Below, piece after piece: positions 1 through 12,525 of a stretch of 37,838 nt of DNA. The stretch is from Paramecium sonneborni (taxonomy: Eukaryota > Ciliophora > Oligohymenophorea > Peniculida > Parameciidae). Position 1 is the stretch's first letter. Every line of letters begins with the position of its first letter. Where the stretch lies: NCBI GenBank assembly GCA_905182985.1, contig CAJJDN010000275.1, positions 1 to 37,838 of the forward strand, written 5' to 3'. Both the position numbers and the translations under genes were made by a program. The notes beneath the pieces are model-generated. The model was not told the DNA's origin and ran no database searches. It saw only the letters and a program-made list of their open reading frames with translations.

Positions 1-788
1 ATCTTTTAGGTGAATTACTTGAATCTAAAGGTGCTTCTGATGATTTAGAAGAAGGTGATTCAGAAGATGATGTATTATTATTAATTAACTTAAGAGCTCT
101 TGCCTGAAAATCTACTAATTGATCTGGATCTTAATTCATGAATATTAGTTTATTACCAGCATGTGCTACACTTTTTTATTATAATAATTCATTCATTAAT
201 CTCTAATAATAATACATATTATATATATACTAAATTTAATCCTTATATATTTGATTTCTCTTTTATTAATTTGTATTTTTATTTCTGTTCTATTAATAGT
301 TATTCATTTAACATTTGAATTTCATTATGCATTTTTAGACTAATTAAATCAGGATCACGAACTTCCTTAAATTTTATCACTACTCAAGCAATTTCATCAT
401 ATTCTGGTTTTAATTCTTCCATCTTTGCTAATTTACTTTCAGCAGACATCAAATTTTCTTACATGCCTTACATTTTTTATTATAATTATGCAATTAATTC
501 TTTCTCTTATCTTTATACTTATTCTGTAATTTATTAATTGATCAATTAATCACATTGAGCTTCATTACGCTCTTTAACTAATTTCTCAATTTTTAATTGT
601 AATGTTTCATTCTCTTCTTACAAATTCTTTAATACTGTTAATAGTCCCTTATGTTATTCATCACTAGTTTAAGGCATCAAAACCTTTAAAGCTTACTTAT
701 TTAATTATAGTAATCCTTAGAGCTCACAAACTTGCTCTTATAATTATTAATTCTCCTGTTTGAGATAATCGAGAATCTCTAAACTCAT
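1..788 (-). CDS. Coiled-coil protein, 3' end beyond the window
   Basis: Read on the minus strand from ATG at 788-786 with TAA/TAG as Gln. The first 150 or so residues are almost pure Gln/Glu/Lys/Leu heptads (starting MSLEILDYLKQENQQLQEQV), so an extended coiled coil is expected. A 28-nt intron (203-230, GTA...TAG) joins two frames cleanly. The C-terminal part in view is Ser/Pro/Glu-rich (SSSESPSSKSSEAP) and runs off the left edge. An in-frame TGA lies at 384-386 in the context EIA-stop-VVIKFKEV, with coding-like sequence in the same frame on both sides; Trp there would fit. No catalytic domain is visible. Family unknown; a structural or cytoskeletal role is only an inference from the coiled coil. 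It is divergent from the next gene, sharing a gap of about 180-245 bp. Confidence 0.75.
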
Positions 789-1032
789 TATAAATTTAAT
801 TTTTCAAAATTTTACTTAAGGAGAATTTGCATAAATTCAAGGATAATTCAAATATATATATAGTAATCATAGATATATATTACTTAGTTTAAATCAATGA
901 TAAGTATAAGACATTTTAAGTAGAAAGGTAAATAATTAAATTAATTAATTTAATTGTGTATAATTACTTATGTTAAAACTAATATTCAATTTCTCAAGAG
1001 CCATTTAAAAATCACAAAACATTTTAAAACAG

Positions 1033-3299
1033 ATGAGAAAGAATAACTATTATATTGATGATCCCCAGATTAGTTAAAGAAAGGAAGCATAATAAATAGT
1101 CGAATAATTATATTTTAATAATAAGAATAATTTATAATAGAAGCTTGAAAAAGAGGAAGAAAATAAATTAGAAAATGTAATTCAAAAATTAGATGAAGAT
1201 ATTAATTTCCGAAGATTTTAGACTGCATAAGAATTATTAGATTTTTATGAAGCTAAACCATTAAAATCTAGAGAATAATATTTATAATGGTTCAATTAAT
1301 TATCTTATTGTTTAAAGTTTTAAGAGTAAATTTAAGAAAACAAATTAAATTATTACAAAAAATTAGCTGGTTAATATAAGGCATAATATAATAAAGAATA
1401 TGAGATGCCATATATTATTTTCTTGACCTCTGCTTAAATTTTAGAGAATTAAGTTTTTAATTAAGTTATTGAAGACTTTGTATCTAATTGTGAATGGTAG
1501 AATGGTTACATGTAAGAAAATAATTAAAAAAATGTCTTTAAAATTAACTTTATTCATTAGATTATTATGCTCTTTAAAGATTATGGGAGGATAATGAATA
1601 TCCAATACAAACTATTTAATATCTTTCATTAATTATTAAAGATATAAGTATTAAATTAATTATATTATAGATGATTCAAAATTTGAGAAAGATTAAGAAC
1701 CACAATTTATGGAATTATTTGATGGTAAATTTTAATAAGGATAATCTTTATAAAAGATATTGGAATAACTTTTAATATAGAAAATGTAATAAATAAAATT
1801 TTATGATTTAAATAATTAAGATTTTGCAGATTTTATATTCATTTACTATCAATTATAAAAATTACCTATTCTACCTACATTTCTTAAAGAATTAGTAGAT
1901 AATGTTAAAGAGAGAGTTAGTACTTTAAGTTTATTAGAAAATATTAAAATCTTATAAGCTATGTTAGCAATAGAAATAGGAAATAATCAGTCATATTGCT
2001 ATCTTTTATGGAATATTATACGGTTAAAAAATAGAATCAATTCTGATTATTAAATCATAAATGGAATTATTTTCATATTATTGCATTTTAAATAAAATAT
2101 TTTATTTTTGAAAGCACATAGAAATTATCCAAACCAATTATTGTATAAGATGCTATGGTATTCTCTGAAATATTTAATATTATTACTGATGATTTGAGTT
2201 TATTTAATTTTGTTCATCTTAGTCAATTGCTTAGTATAGCAAGTAAAAATTTTGCAGATCCATCTAAATTAAATGCCATTATAATTTCACTTTTTTAGCA
2301 ACCAGAATTGAATTAAAATATTTTAATTGATAATAAAATTGAATTGTATTATAAAGCAACTTAAATGGGAGGAGCATTACTTGATATTACTCAAATATTA
2401 AAATTTAAAGTGTAGCTATTACAATCTCATTCAATAACAGGTTATTTTGAGAAGAATTAATAAAAGGATGATAATTAAATTATAGGATATTATCCATATT
2501 ACTATAAAATAGTAAATGTTTTGAAGATATTAATTATTTAATATTTAAAGTGAATGAATTGACAAGATTATAAACAGCCATAAAAATTGATAGAGTGATT
2601 TAGAAATTGATTTCATAAATCAATTAATATATTTCTATAATTGGGAAAACTATATTTCCAAATAAGATTGATATCTAATAAATTTTGGATAACAAAAATA
2701 TTATAAGAAAATAAGATTTGTATGGACATCCATTAATGTTACATGCTAGATTGTATATGAAAGAAAAACTATATTTCTTAAAGAAATATGAAAAGGATTT
2801 AGAAATGGATGTTTATTATGAAGACATTTTATTAGATTTTATTTATACAAATAAAAGAACAGGAAATAAAGCATTAATTTGATTAAATGGAGTATAATAA
2901 TTATAATATTATAATAGTAAAGTAATTATTAAATTTCTGCTGTTGGTGAAATGATTCCAAAAACATTAATTAAATTTTAAGATGATCTTTTATCAAAATC
3001 AGAAATTCCAGTTATTTAAATTAATCTTCCTGACATGATTAAATGTTAATCTAAGTTATATATTTTATTTATTAATTATTAGATCTTATTATGAAGAATA
3101 ATTGAAGGACATTTTAGAAGATGGGTCTGATTAATTTGAGGAGATTGCTAATATAATCTCAGAGTTAAGATAAAATATAAAGAAAGACTTTAATTATCTA
3201 TCAATCCATTAATAAAAATAGGAGCAAGAAAGTTAATAAAATGAGGAGGAAGCAGTTTAGAATAATGATGGATATGCACTTTCAGATCAAGAGATGTGA
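1033..3299 (+). CDS. Large helical protein of unknown function, acidic C-terminus
   Basis: About 730 residues from ATG 1033; an in-frame ATG at 970 would add 21 residues (MLKLIFNFSRA...). Introns: 1648-1670, 2892-2917 and 3055-3082 (23, 26, 28 nt), each joining frames. The protein is rich in Leu, Ile, Gln and Asn and looks all-helical, possibly HEAT/ARM-like. It ends in an acidic Gln/Glu tail (...GYALSDQEM) at TGA 3297-3299. The reading frame slips by one base near 1525-1532 (A7), between about 1975 and 2050, and near 2505 (A4); each fits a missing base. TGA at 2880-2882 lies in-frame (NKALI-stop-LNG). I do not recognise the family. The end of this gene is repeated at 3779-4578 by the contig overlap. 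Confidence 0.65.
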
Positions 3300-3777
3300 T
3301 TATGATGATTATTATGTAATTTATGTTTTTGTATTCCCCGTTGATATCAGATAAATAAATAATTTTTTTATTAATGATAAGCGCTTATCGATTTAATTAT
3401 GAACATTTGCCAAAAGAGGTAAAGCTTAATTCTTTTAATGCCGAGAGAGGCCTAATTTATAATGAGATCATTCGCTTATTAAAGGATTTTGAAATGAGGT
3501 AATTAAACGTGTTTATGTTAGTTCTTCTAAGCATTGGTTTCCAATAATGAATTTGCTGTAAAGATTCAAATAAATTTACTCTTTTTTGAATGAAGAAAGA
3601 TAGGAGCTTGCAGAGTTGATTCTTTCAAGGTTAGGAGGATTGAAATCTTCTGTAGGACTTCAGAATGGATTTAGCCTTGTTTGCACCATTATTTAAAATA
3701 AGCAAAAATATCTGTCTTTAAAAGTTGATTGGAGATATTGGCATTAATATTTATAAGATAAGTTTATGACAAATAAA
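2500..3777 (+). repeat. Direct duplication, left copy (unmerged contig overlap)
   Basis: This 1,278-bp block appears identical to 3779-5056 at an offset of 1,279 bases. The two copies are separated only by one N at 3778. The left copy stops abruptly at the N while the right copy runs on into the PSME4 gene, and the right copy starts abruptly while the left copy has upstream sequence. That is the signature of two overlapping contigs placed side by side. Confidence 0.95.
3374..3777 (+). pseudogene. PSME4: Duplicated 5' fragment of PSME4 (assembly artefact)
   Basis: Contains the PSME4 start (ATG 3374-3376), the 23-nt first intron and the following exon up to residue ~125, then is cut off at the N at 3778. 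It is identical to 4653-5056, the beginning of the intact copy. It should not be counted as a separate gene. Confidence 0.9.
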
Positions 3778-3778
3778 N
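3778..3778. other. Single-N contig join
   Basis: One N in otherwise unambiguous sequence. It falls exactly between the two copies of the 1,278-bp duplication, so it marks a scaffold join and not a real gap. Confidence 0.9.
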
Positions 3779-4578
3779 TACTATAAAATAGTAAATGTTT
3801 TGAAGATATTAATTATTTAATATTTAAAGTGAATGAATTGACAAGATTATAAACAGCCATAAAAATTGATAGAGTGATTTAGAAATTGATTTCATAAATC
3901 AATTAATATATTTCTATAATTGGGAAAACTATATTTCCAAATAAGATTGATATCTAATAAATTTTGGATAACAAAAATATTATAAGAAAATAAGATTTGT
4001 ATGGACATCCATTAATGTTACATGCTAGATTGTATATGAAAGAAAAACTATATTTCTTAAAGAAATATGAAAAGGATTTAGAAATGGATGTTTATTATGA
4101 AGACATTTTATTAGATTTTATTTATACAAATAAAAGAACAGGAAATAAAGCATTAATTTGATTAAATGGAGTATAATAATTATAATATTATAATAGTAAA
4201 GTAATTATTAAATTTCTGCTGTTGGTGAAATGATTCCAAAAACATTAATTAAATTTTAAGATGATCTTTTATCAAAATCAGAAATTCCAGTTATTTAAAT
4301 TAATCTTCCTGACATGATTAAATGTTAATCTAAGTTATATATTTTATTTATTAATTATTAGATCTTATTATGAAGAATAATTGAAGGACATTTTAGAAGA
4401 TGGGTCTGATTAATTTGAGGAGATTGCTAATATAATCTCAGAGTTAAGATAAAATATAAAGAAAGACTTTAATTATCTATCAATCCATTAATAAAAATAG
4501 GAGCAAGAAAGTTAATAAAATGAGGAGGAAGCAGTTTAGAATAATGATGGATATGCACTTTCAGATCAAGAGATGTGA
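3779..4578 (+). pseudogene. Duplicated 3' part of the helical-protein gene
   Basis: Repeats 2500-3299: the last part of the 1033-3299 gene, including two introns, the in-frame TGA (here 4159-4161) and the terminal TGA at 4576-4578. It has no start and begins mid-codon at the contig edge, so it is part of the assembly duplication. Confidence 0.88.
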
Positions 4579-5056
4579 TTATGATGATTATTATGTAATT
4601 TATGTTTTTGTATTCCCCGTTGATATCAGATAAATAAATAATTTTTTTATTAATGATAAGCGCTTATCGATTTAATTATGAACATTTGCCAAAAGAGGTA
4701 AAGCTTAATTCTTTTAATGCCGAGAGAGGCCTAATTTATAATGAGATCATTCGCTTATTAAAGGATTTTGAAATGAGGTAATTAAACGTGTTTATGTTAG
4801 TTCTTCTAAGCATTGGTTTCCAATAATGAATTTGCTGTAAAGATTCAAATAAATTTACTCTTTTTTGAATGAAGAAAGATAGGAGCTTGCAGAGTTGATT
4901 CTTTCAAGGTTAGGAGGATTGAAATCTTCTGTAGGACTTCAGAATGGATTTAGCCTTGTTTGCACCATTATTTAAAATAAGCAAAAATATCTGTCTTTAA
5001 AAGTTGATTGGAGATATTGGCATTAATATTTATAAGATAAGTTTATGACAAATAAA
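3779..5056 (+). repeat. Direct duplication, right copy
   Basis: Right-hand copy of the exact 1,278-bp repeat (left copy 2500-3777). Collapsing the two gives a continuous gene order: helical protein, a ~75-bp gap, then PSME4. Confidence 0.95.
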
Positions 5057-8000
5057 GATAAGACAATCACTAGTTAAACATTCAGTACTCAATTATTTAT
5101 GTAATTTTGTTAATTCCTTAAAACAGTAAAGTATTATTTTGATGCTGATGTTGTTTAATTTGCATTCTTAAAATTTCGTGAATATTTCGGTTACTAAGAC
5201 AAATAAGTTGCATGGGCTTATTTAATGTTATTTGTACCATTTAGAAATGATATTCCATAAGATGCCTATAAAGATCTTATTAAATATTTGATGGATCCCT
5301 TATTAATTTTTGGAGAAAAAGATAATTGTAGATTAAAATTTATATTAAATTATATAAGAGTATATCCATAATAAATGAATCTTATGCCCTAAATGATGAG
5401 ATTTTTCCATGGTTATTGGCGTAATGATTTAGGTTAAGATGATAAAAGTATATATTATTAATATTATTTTAAGATGAAAAATTAGTTTCTATGTTATTAC
5501 CAGATGATACTTTAGGAGTACCAAGTTTATTTAAAATAATGCCATAATTATTAGTTGAATTAATTGGAAATTCAAAAAGAGAAGGATATTAAGAATATAT
5601 GTTAACAATGAAGAGACTATTTTCTTTAGTGGATTCAATTACTTCAGTGTATTCTTAATAAACTATGGATGATTAAATATTTAAATTACTTAAATTAATG
5701 GTTGGAAATTTTATTCAAAAATATAGAAGAGATTAATTATTATTAAGAATTTATGAAATGTAATAAAATAAAAATTACGGTGAAAATGTTTCTGAATCTT
5801 TAATGTAAGAATTAATCGATTAATTTAATGATGTTCATATTTAAGATTTTATTGAAAGTGATAAATATATTCTTGAATTACTATTAATTAATCCAGACCA
5901 AGGATATTCTAGTTTTTAAATAAATTATCCAAATAAAAGAAATTCAACTAAAATACATGCTAAAATTAATATTGATAAATTATTACCATTTTTATTGGAT
6001 GAATAAGCAAAATAAGATTTTATTGAAATTGTTATGGATGTATTAGATAAAGTCATTTATATGGAAGATTAAGGATATTCAACTGAAAAAAACAGTATTA
6101 TATTTATCCTGTTTTGAACCCAAATTAATAGATTTCTTTTTAAATAAAATGAAATAAGCTATTAATGATGTTACAGCTCTCTAATTTATCACAATTAAGA
6201 GTATATTAATATTTATGGCTATTCCAATTTTATAAGGAAAATGGTATTTATAATAGAAACTATAATTTTTAGTCCTTTTTCCATTCATCATCTATAAGAA
6301 TTTATGGATTTGACATATAAATTATTTGAAGTTTAAGGAGTTAGCGAAAAATAGATTCCTTAGAATTTTATTGTAAAATATTCATGAATGTTCCAATTTA
6401 TACACCTGAGGAATATATGGAATTATATGGAGAAGAAAATGAATTATGTCGATATTTAAGCGATTTTGTATCAGAAGTATTCAATTTAGTTATTAAAAAT
6501 TTTAATTTGATTAAGTACAAAGATGTAGATTATGGATTTGTATTACCAAATCTAATTAACATCTTTTGGCCATATATAGCAAATTCATCATAAAGAATGT
6601 TAGATAATATAGTTAATAGAATTAAAGAACATTTAGAAAATTTAGAAATGTAAGATTTAAGTGCCATGGGAGATTTAATAGATTGTATATTATATAGGGA
6701 TCCTTCATTATTAGAATATATTATAGATATTTGTATGGAAAAATTATTAAAATAGAGATAATCTCCACTTAAGAAACATTATTTAAGTTTTATTATTCAA
6801 TTATCAAAATACTCAAATTATATATTAGAATTTGAACCTACTGCAGGTAATAAATAATCTAAATTATTATGGTTGACATTACTTGAAAAATCACTTACTT
6901 ATGCTGGTAAAGCTACTTAAAAACACGATATGAAAATTAAAGCAATTGTGATTAATTATTTAATGGATGAACAAGATGAAGTATTCACTAAAGTTAGCGA
7001 TATAATACATTCTGTTAAAATAACAAATCAAATTATTAAAACTAATAATTTATCATGGCAAAATTAAAGTTCTTAATTTTTTAAAAAAGATTTTGACAAA
7101 AAAACATTATACCAACCTTAGGATTTGATTGTTGAATGGTCTTTACCAATTAGATAAGATTGGGAATATATATTTGATTGGAATAAAATGTTTATGTTTG
7201 GAGTAATTGAAGAATTTGAAAAGACTTATATGAAAGAATATGAATTTTATGAAATGCCAAGATATTTCCCTAAACTTATTGATTTAATGATTTTTAGAAA
7301 TCCTCCCATGGATCCAAATCTTAAATAAATTTGTTATCGTGTATGATTTCTTGTGTTTGGATGTTTTACTGGATCATCTCTATTTACTCCTTTTTAACCA
7401 TAAGATCATATTGAAGGAAGCAAAGGACATATAAAATTAGAAAAAATCTAATAAGATTATTTAAAAAGAGTCTGTCCACCTGAATATTGGAATTTAAGAT
7501 AAAGATTAGGTACATTTGCCATAAATTCTATTTGTTATGCTATAAATACAAACTTTGAATTAAGAATTATAATTAGGTAGAGAGTTTATGGAAGGATGCA
7601 GATAATTGATGCAAGCTTCTTAATGTAAATTATATTTTGAAAGTCGAATTTAATGTGTAATTGATATTAACACTTATCTTTATTAAAGACATGTTTTTAT
7701 GTTACATTTATAAGGTATTCCAATAGAATACAATTAGATATACAATTATATAATTGTTCTATATTTATTAGGTCATTCTGAATTTAGTAGTCCATAATAT
7801 TTATTACCATATTCGGAAAGAGCTACCTACACTTTAACTACTGGAGTGAGAAATAACTTTTTTGAATATTTATTAGGAATATTGGATTACAATGATAAGG
7901 ATAGAAGATTAAGTAAAATCAATTAGTTGAGTGAAAGGAGTAAAGAATACAAATAATTAATTGATTTATTATAAGGATTTAATTCAGCAGTATAACATAT

Positions 8001-10269
8001 ATCTTCAGATATAGAGATGAGTATATCTATTCAAAAATAATTGAATTAATTTATTAGTGTAATGGAATATGTTGATAATTAAAAATGTAAATATTTGATT
8101 ATGGAATCATGTGTTCATCATTTAGCTATTTAATATGATGAAAGTACTGTTGTTTTATCTAATGATTATAATGATAGACTTGAAATGATTAATAATAGTA
8201 TAAGAGCATTATAAAGTTAATATTTCTGAAAATGTAAGATTATTCATAGTTTATCCTTATTGAATAATATAAATATTATAAGATATGTGCCTGAAAATTG
8301 TATTAATGCTTATAGAGATTTATGTATAAATGATCATGTCACTTTAAATTAATTAGGAAGAGCAGGGTTATTCTATTTCCTAAGATTAGCAAAATAAATG
8401 ATTTATAAAACGTAATAAGTTAATAGTTCATAATTTGAATAACATCTTCCATTTACTAAATTTGTTTAATATAGATATTTAACATAAGAATAATTATCAA
8501 TTATAGATTAATCATATTAATCTATTTTAGAATTAGATGATATTCTAAAAGCATATTAACCAATTTATAGATCTAAAATGCATGAGAAATATATGTTTAC
8601 CAAAAATGATATCACTAAGGTAACAATCATTAATGATACTGTCACTCCTTTCATAAAAGATTTAAGATAACTCTTTACTGATAAATAATATATGAGAGAA
8701 TTTATGGAAAAAATATTAATCGATAAAGATGTTGCTCCAACTTCAGAATTTGATATTACTGATGCTCCATCATAGGAAGTCTAATTTATGTCAGCATAAG
8801 GAATTACGAGATATGTTTAGATCTTTTTCACATATATATATGGTAAAAATAGGAATAGATAATCTCCATTTTCTGCTACTTAATCATTTTTTATGTCTGA
8901 TTTCTATTTTAGACTATTTAAGAAAATGTTTTAAGTTTGTGGTATTGCTGCATTTTATTCGACCAAAGAAATTATAGATGAATATATTGAATAATTTGAT
9001 TAAAGAGAAAAATAAAGATTAGTAAGTTGTTATTTAACAGCCCTCCATAGATCATTGCTTAATGTTGGCTCTTATATTTAAGATTCATTTATTAGAATAC
9101 TTCCTAATATTACTTAAGAAATATTCTATGATTATCATTTGGCATTCTTTTATATGTGCAGAGATTAAGATTGGTAATGGATTTCTCCTGTTTATTAATA
9201 GATGTTATAATGTAGTAAGAATCTTATTCCTTAAGGGGGATTTAAAGGCTTAAGATATATTTAACTATTAAAAATTCTTATTTAATCATAAGGTCCAAGA
9301 ATTATTACTTTATAAGATTAAATTTTATAATAATTTGCTTCAATAATTGTGACATATCCATCTAGTGTTTATGCTGAAGAATATACTTGTACGCTTGCAA
9401 CTGCATTATTATAAACTATTTTAATACCAATACCAATTGATGCTCCATATGCAGATGATCATTTAATCGCTACGACTTCAAATTTTTAAATTTGGTATAA
9501 TAGTGATCTTTAAAGTTTTTTTTAAAATTTTAATGAATTTCTCTCCAATAATTCATAGACAGATAAAATTAAATTTTATTAAGAATTATCAGCAAGAATT
9601 TTAGAGTTTATTGCAATTAGTAAATTTGATAGTTATTCTTGGAAATTCATTGTTGAAGCTATGAAAATTATTTTCTAAATAATTAAACCGATATTGATGC
9701 TTAAGAGATTCTAAGAAAATATATTGAATGTGACTATGATGAAATAACTGAATTACTGGATATTGCAGAATAAATGACTAAAAATGATACCTGGAATATT
9801 AGAAAACGTGCTAATTTCTTTTTGAGAGATTGGTATTTCAAAGCAAGATTAGAAGGAAGTACATTAGATCAAATACCAAAATAATTACTCAATATGTTTT
9901 AAGATAACAATCTTTAATTGCAATTCCAGGCTGTGTCTTCGCTTGCTGATTATTTGAAATTATATACTAAATATGAATTAGAAGAATTATTCAAAACTGC
10001 ATAGGATAATAGAGTATATATATTAATGAGTATGTTACTTTCACGTTAAGATAGAAATTTCAATTAGACAGATTAAGCATTATCTGAAATATTTTAAGAA
10101 TTGAAAAATAAAAGGTATTGATTTATTTTATTATAGAATTTTATAAGAATTTGTATCTGAATATTGGAAGAGTAGACAAGATTGGTAGAGAATATTTAAA
10201 GATGAAATAAGTGAAGAAAATGTGAGAAAATTATAAGAAATTGTAAATCCACATCCCTATTATGCATGA
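4653..10269 (+). CDS. PSME4: Proteasome activator PA200/Blm10 (PSME4)
   Basis: About 1,848 codons, matching the ~1,840 residues of PA200. The protein is an HEAT-repeat solenoid that caps the 20S proteasome; in this family the C-terminal Tyr-Tyr-Ala (HbYX-type) tail docks into the 20S alpha ring and opens the gate. Here the last residues are ...IVNPHPYYA followed by TGA 10267-10269. The segment before it (FVSEYWKSRQDWW...FKDEIS) fits the family's conserved C-terminal domain. The N-terminus (MISAYRFNYEHLP...VDWRYWHQYL) also fits. Introns: 4778-4800, 5448-5473, 10115-10136. One-base frame slips occur near 6092 (A7), 6280 (T5), 6345 (A5), 7568 and 9682. In-frame TGA at 7344-7346 (CYRV-stop-FLVFG) and 8227-8229 (SQYF-stop-KCK). 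It is convergent with the WDR47-like gene. Confidence 0.9.
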
Positions 10270-10422
10270 TTGTTTATTAATATAAAATATGTAATTAATG
10301 GTATTATAATTTTATTGTATAAATACCGATGTTTTAAATATATTTTTTCATTTAAATAGGATTTCAAATATATAATATAAATGAATGATTATAAAATCAT
10401 AAGTTTAATATGATTATATATT

Positions 10423-12295
10423 TCATAAAGATTTCATTAATTATACTAGAAAACCATGAGGAGCAAAAATTCTTCCAGTGCAATCTGCTGATGTACTCAG
10501 AATAAATGGATAGAATGGATGCCATTTACATAACACTACTCTATCTTCATGATCAGTAATTTAAGTTATTAATTTCTGCTATTCCCAATCATAAAGAGCA
10601 ATAGTTGAATCAAAGGATACACTACAAATATATCTACCAGTTGGATCAAACTCAACACATCTGCAATCCATTGTATGATGTTTCAATGTTTTTATACATT
10701 TCTACTGTTAAATATTCCAAACTGAAACAACACCATCAGCATGGGCAAGTACTGCCAATCCTTATGATGAAAACTAAGGAGCCTTTCTTGAACCTTTTAC
10801 TAAATTTTATAAATTTTATAAATTGTAATTTGTTGTTGATTCTGATAGAGAAACATAATTAATTTCGGTTTACATAGTCATCACTCCTTAAGCTTTATTA
10901 GTTCGTTAATCCCATATTCTTAAAGTTCTATCCATTCCACAAGAAACTTAATATGATCCATCTCCTGCTGTCTATAAACTATTATATTTTATAGATGCAA
11001 TTTAAATACCAATATATTGTTTAAGTATGTCCTTCTAAATTTCTTATGCATTTTTATGTTTCTACATCCCAAATCTTAATAACAGCATCCTATCCAGCTG
11101 ACATCAATCTATTCTCATCACTAAAACAAACTGATCTTACTAAACCCCTATGACCAATCAAACTTACATCTGTATCCTCTTCCACATTGTATAATTTAAC
11201 AATTTTATCATTACTTCCAGTTCCTATTAATCTTCCTGATCGACTCCAATCAATACAATAAATAGATCCTTAATGATGATTTTATTTTTCCAATTACATA
11301 ACAACTTGACTTTCTTGTAATACTGATTTCATAGAAAATATTCTGAGACTCTTAGAATTAGTTCCGATTGCAAACATTTCACCATCTGATGAAAATGCAG
11401 CTGCTCTAATAGGATGTATATCTGACAATGTAGCAACTTAATCCATTTCAACAAATTTATAATTAAAGAGTTATGATTATATACTACTATGAGTAGCATT
11501 TAAAATACTTTCCTTTTATATTAACGATTAATCATTTTCATTAATATCTGATATATGTAATTTTTCTATTATAATATTTTTATCGAAATCAGTAGGTAAT
11601 TATGAAGAACTAGATTATTACATTTGTAATTCAGACTTCTTTTTTTAGTAAACTAATATACTAAAGGTATTGCTTTACATTTTGAATTTTTATTATTATC
11701 TTCTTCCTCTTCAACTTTTTCATATAATTATTGTAGTGTATTACCATTGTATTTTTCTATTCTAAATGTTTTACCTAAATTCTTAAGTATAGATGCTATT
11801 CCTTCAAAACAATCAAATCTTCCCTATTATTTTATAACCCTTTTTATTTACTTTTTCAACACTCCAATCACTAAACTCTGAATGATCGCGAATACATGAT
11901 AAAGTCAAAAAATAACAAAGGTTTTTATATATTTCAGGAGGTGCCAATTATTCAATTTATCGTAATAATGCTATTAGAATTTCTACATCTGGTTTAGTAT
12001 TTATCAATTCAAAATATTATTGTTTCTTCAATTCCAATAATACATATGAAAATTGATCATTGAGTCTTGTCTTTAAAGGTTAGAGATATTGTTCTGCACC
12101 TATGAAGTTACCTTCTAATATTTGCTATCTAAGAAATTATAATTCTCTAGTATAGGTATCAATAGAAATCTATTATTTGAGTTATCATTTTCTTTTTACT
12201 TATGTCTCCAGTTCCAAATGTAAAAGACTCTTAAATAATTTTTGATCTCTTAAAAATATCAAGATCATCTACAATAATTGTTAAGTTTATGGCAT
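10423..12295 (-). CDS. WDR47: WDR47 (nemitin)-like LisH/CTLH-WD40 protein
   Basis: About 586 residues from ATG 12295-12293 to TGA 10425-10423. The N-terminus ([20 protein letters not shown]) is LisH-like and is followed by a CTLH-like part. The segment ending [19 protein letters not shown]...RFDCFEG closely resembles WDR47. The second half is a WD40 propeller ([64 protein letters not shown]); WDR47 has the same order. In animals WDR47 binds microtubule regulators and acts in cilia and neurons; a cytoskeletal or ciliary role here is inferred. Introns: 12170-12199, 11824-11851, 10979-11009. A frame step at 11639-11661 is either a 23-nt intron or an A7 error. All Trp codons seen are TGG. Confidence 0.88.
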
Positions 12296-12525
12296 TATTT
12301 AAGTTTAAATTAATTATAAGTTTTGATTTATTGAAAATAATCAAAATTAAGTTCATGAACTAGGGCCAAATAATCTTATAAATAGATCTTCCACAATGAC
12401 AATCTTCCTATTCAAATTAAAGTAGAATTACTCCTATATTTAAAGGAATAAAACCATATTAATACTATTAAATAAAAAACATATTTTCTATTTTTAGAAT
12501 GAACTTTCTATAAAGATAATAATAA

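Noticed and set aside
384..386. Selenocysteine at in-frame UGA
   Set aside because: The sites lie in coiled-coil, Myb and HEAT-repeat contexts with no redox motif, and I saw no SECIS-like hairpin downstream.
1526..1532. Euplotes-style +1 programmed frameshifting
   Set aside because: That mechanism acts at AAA-UAA/UAG in species where UAR is stop. Here UAR is Gln, and the shifts are mostly of the missing-base type at homopolymers.
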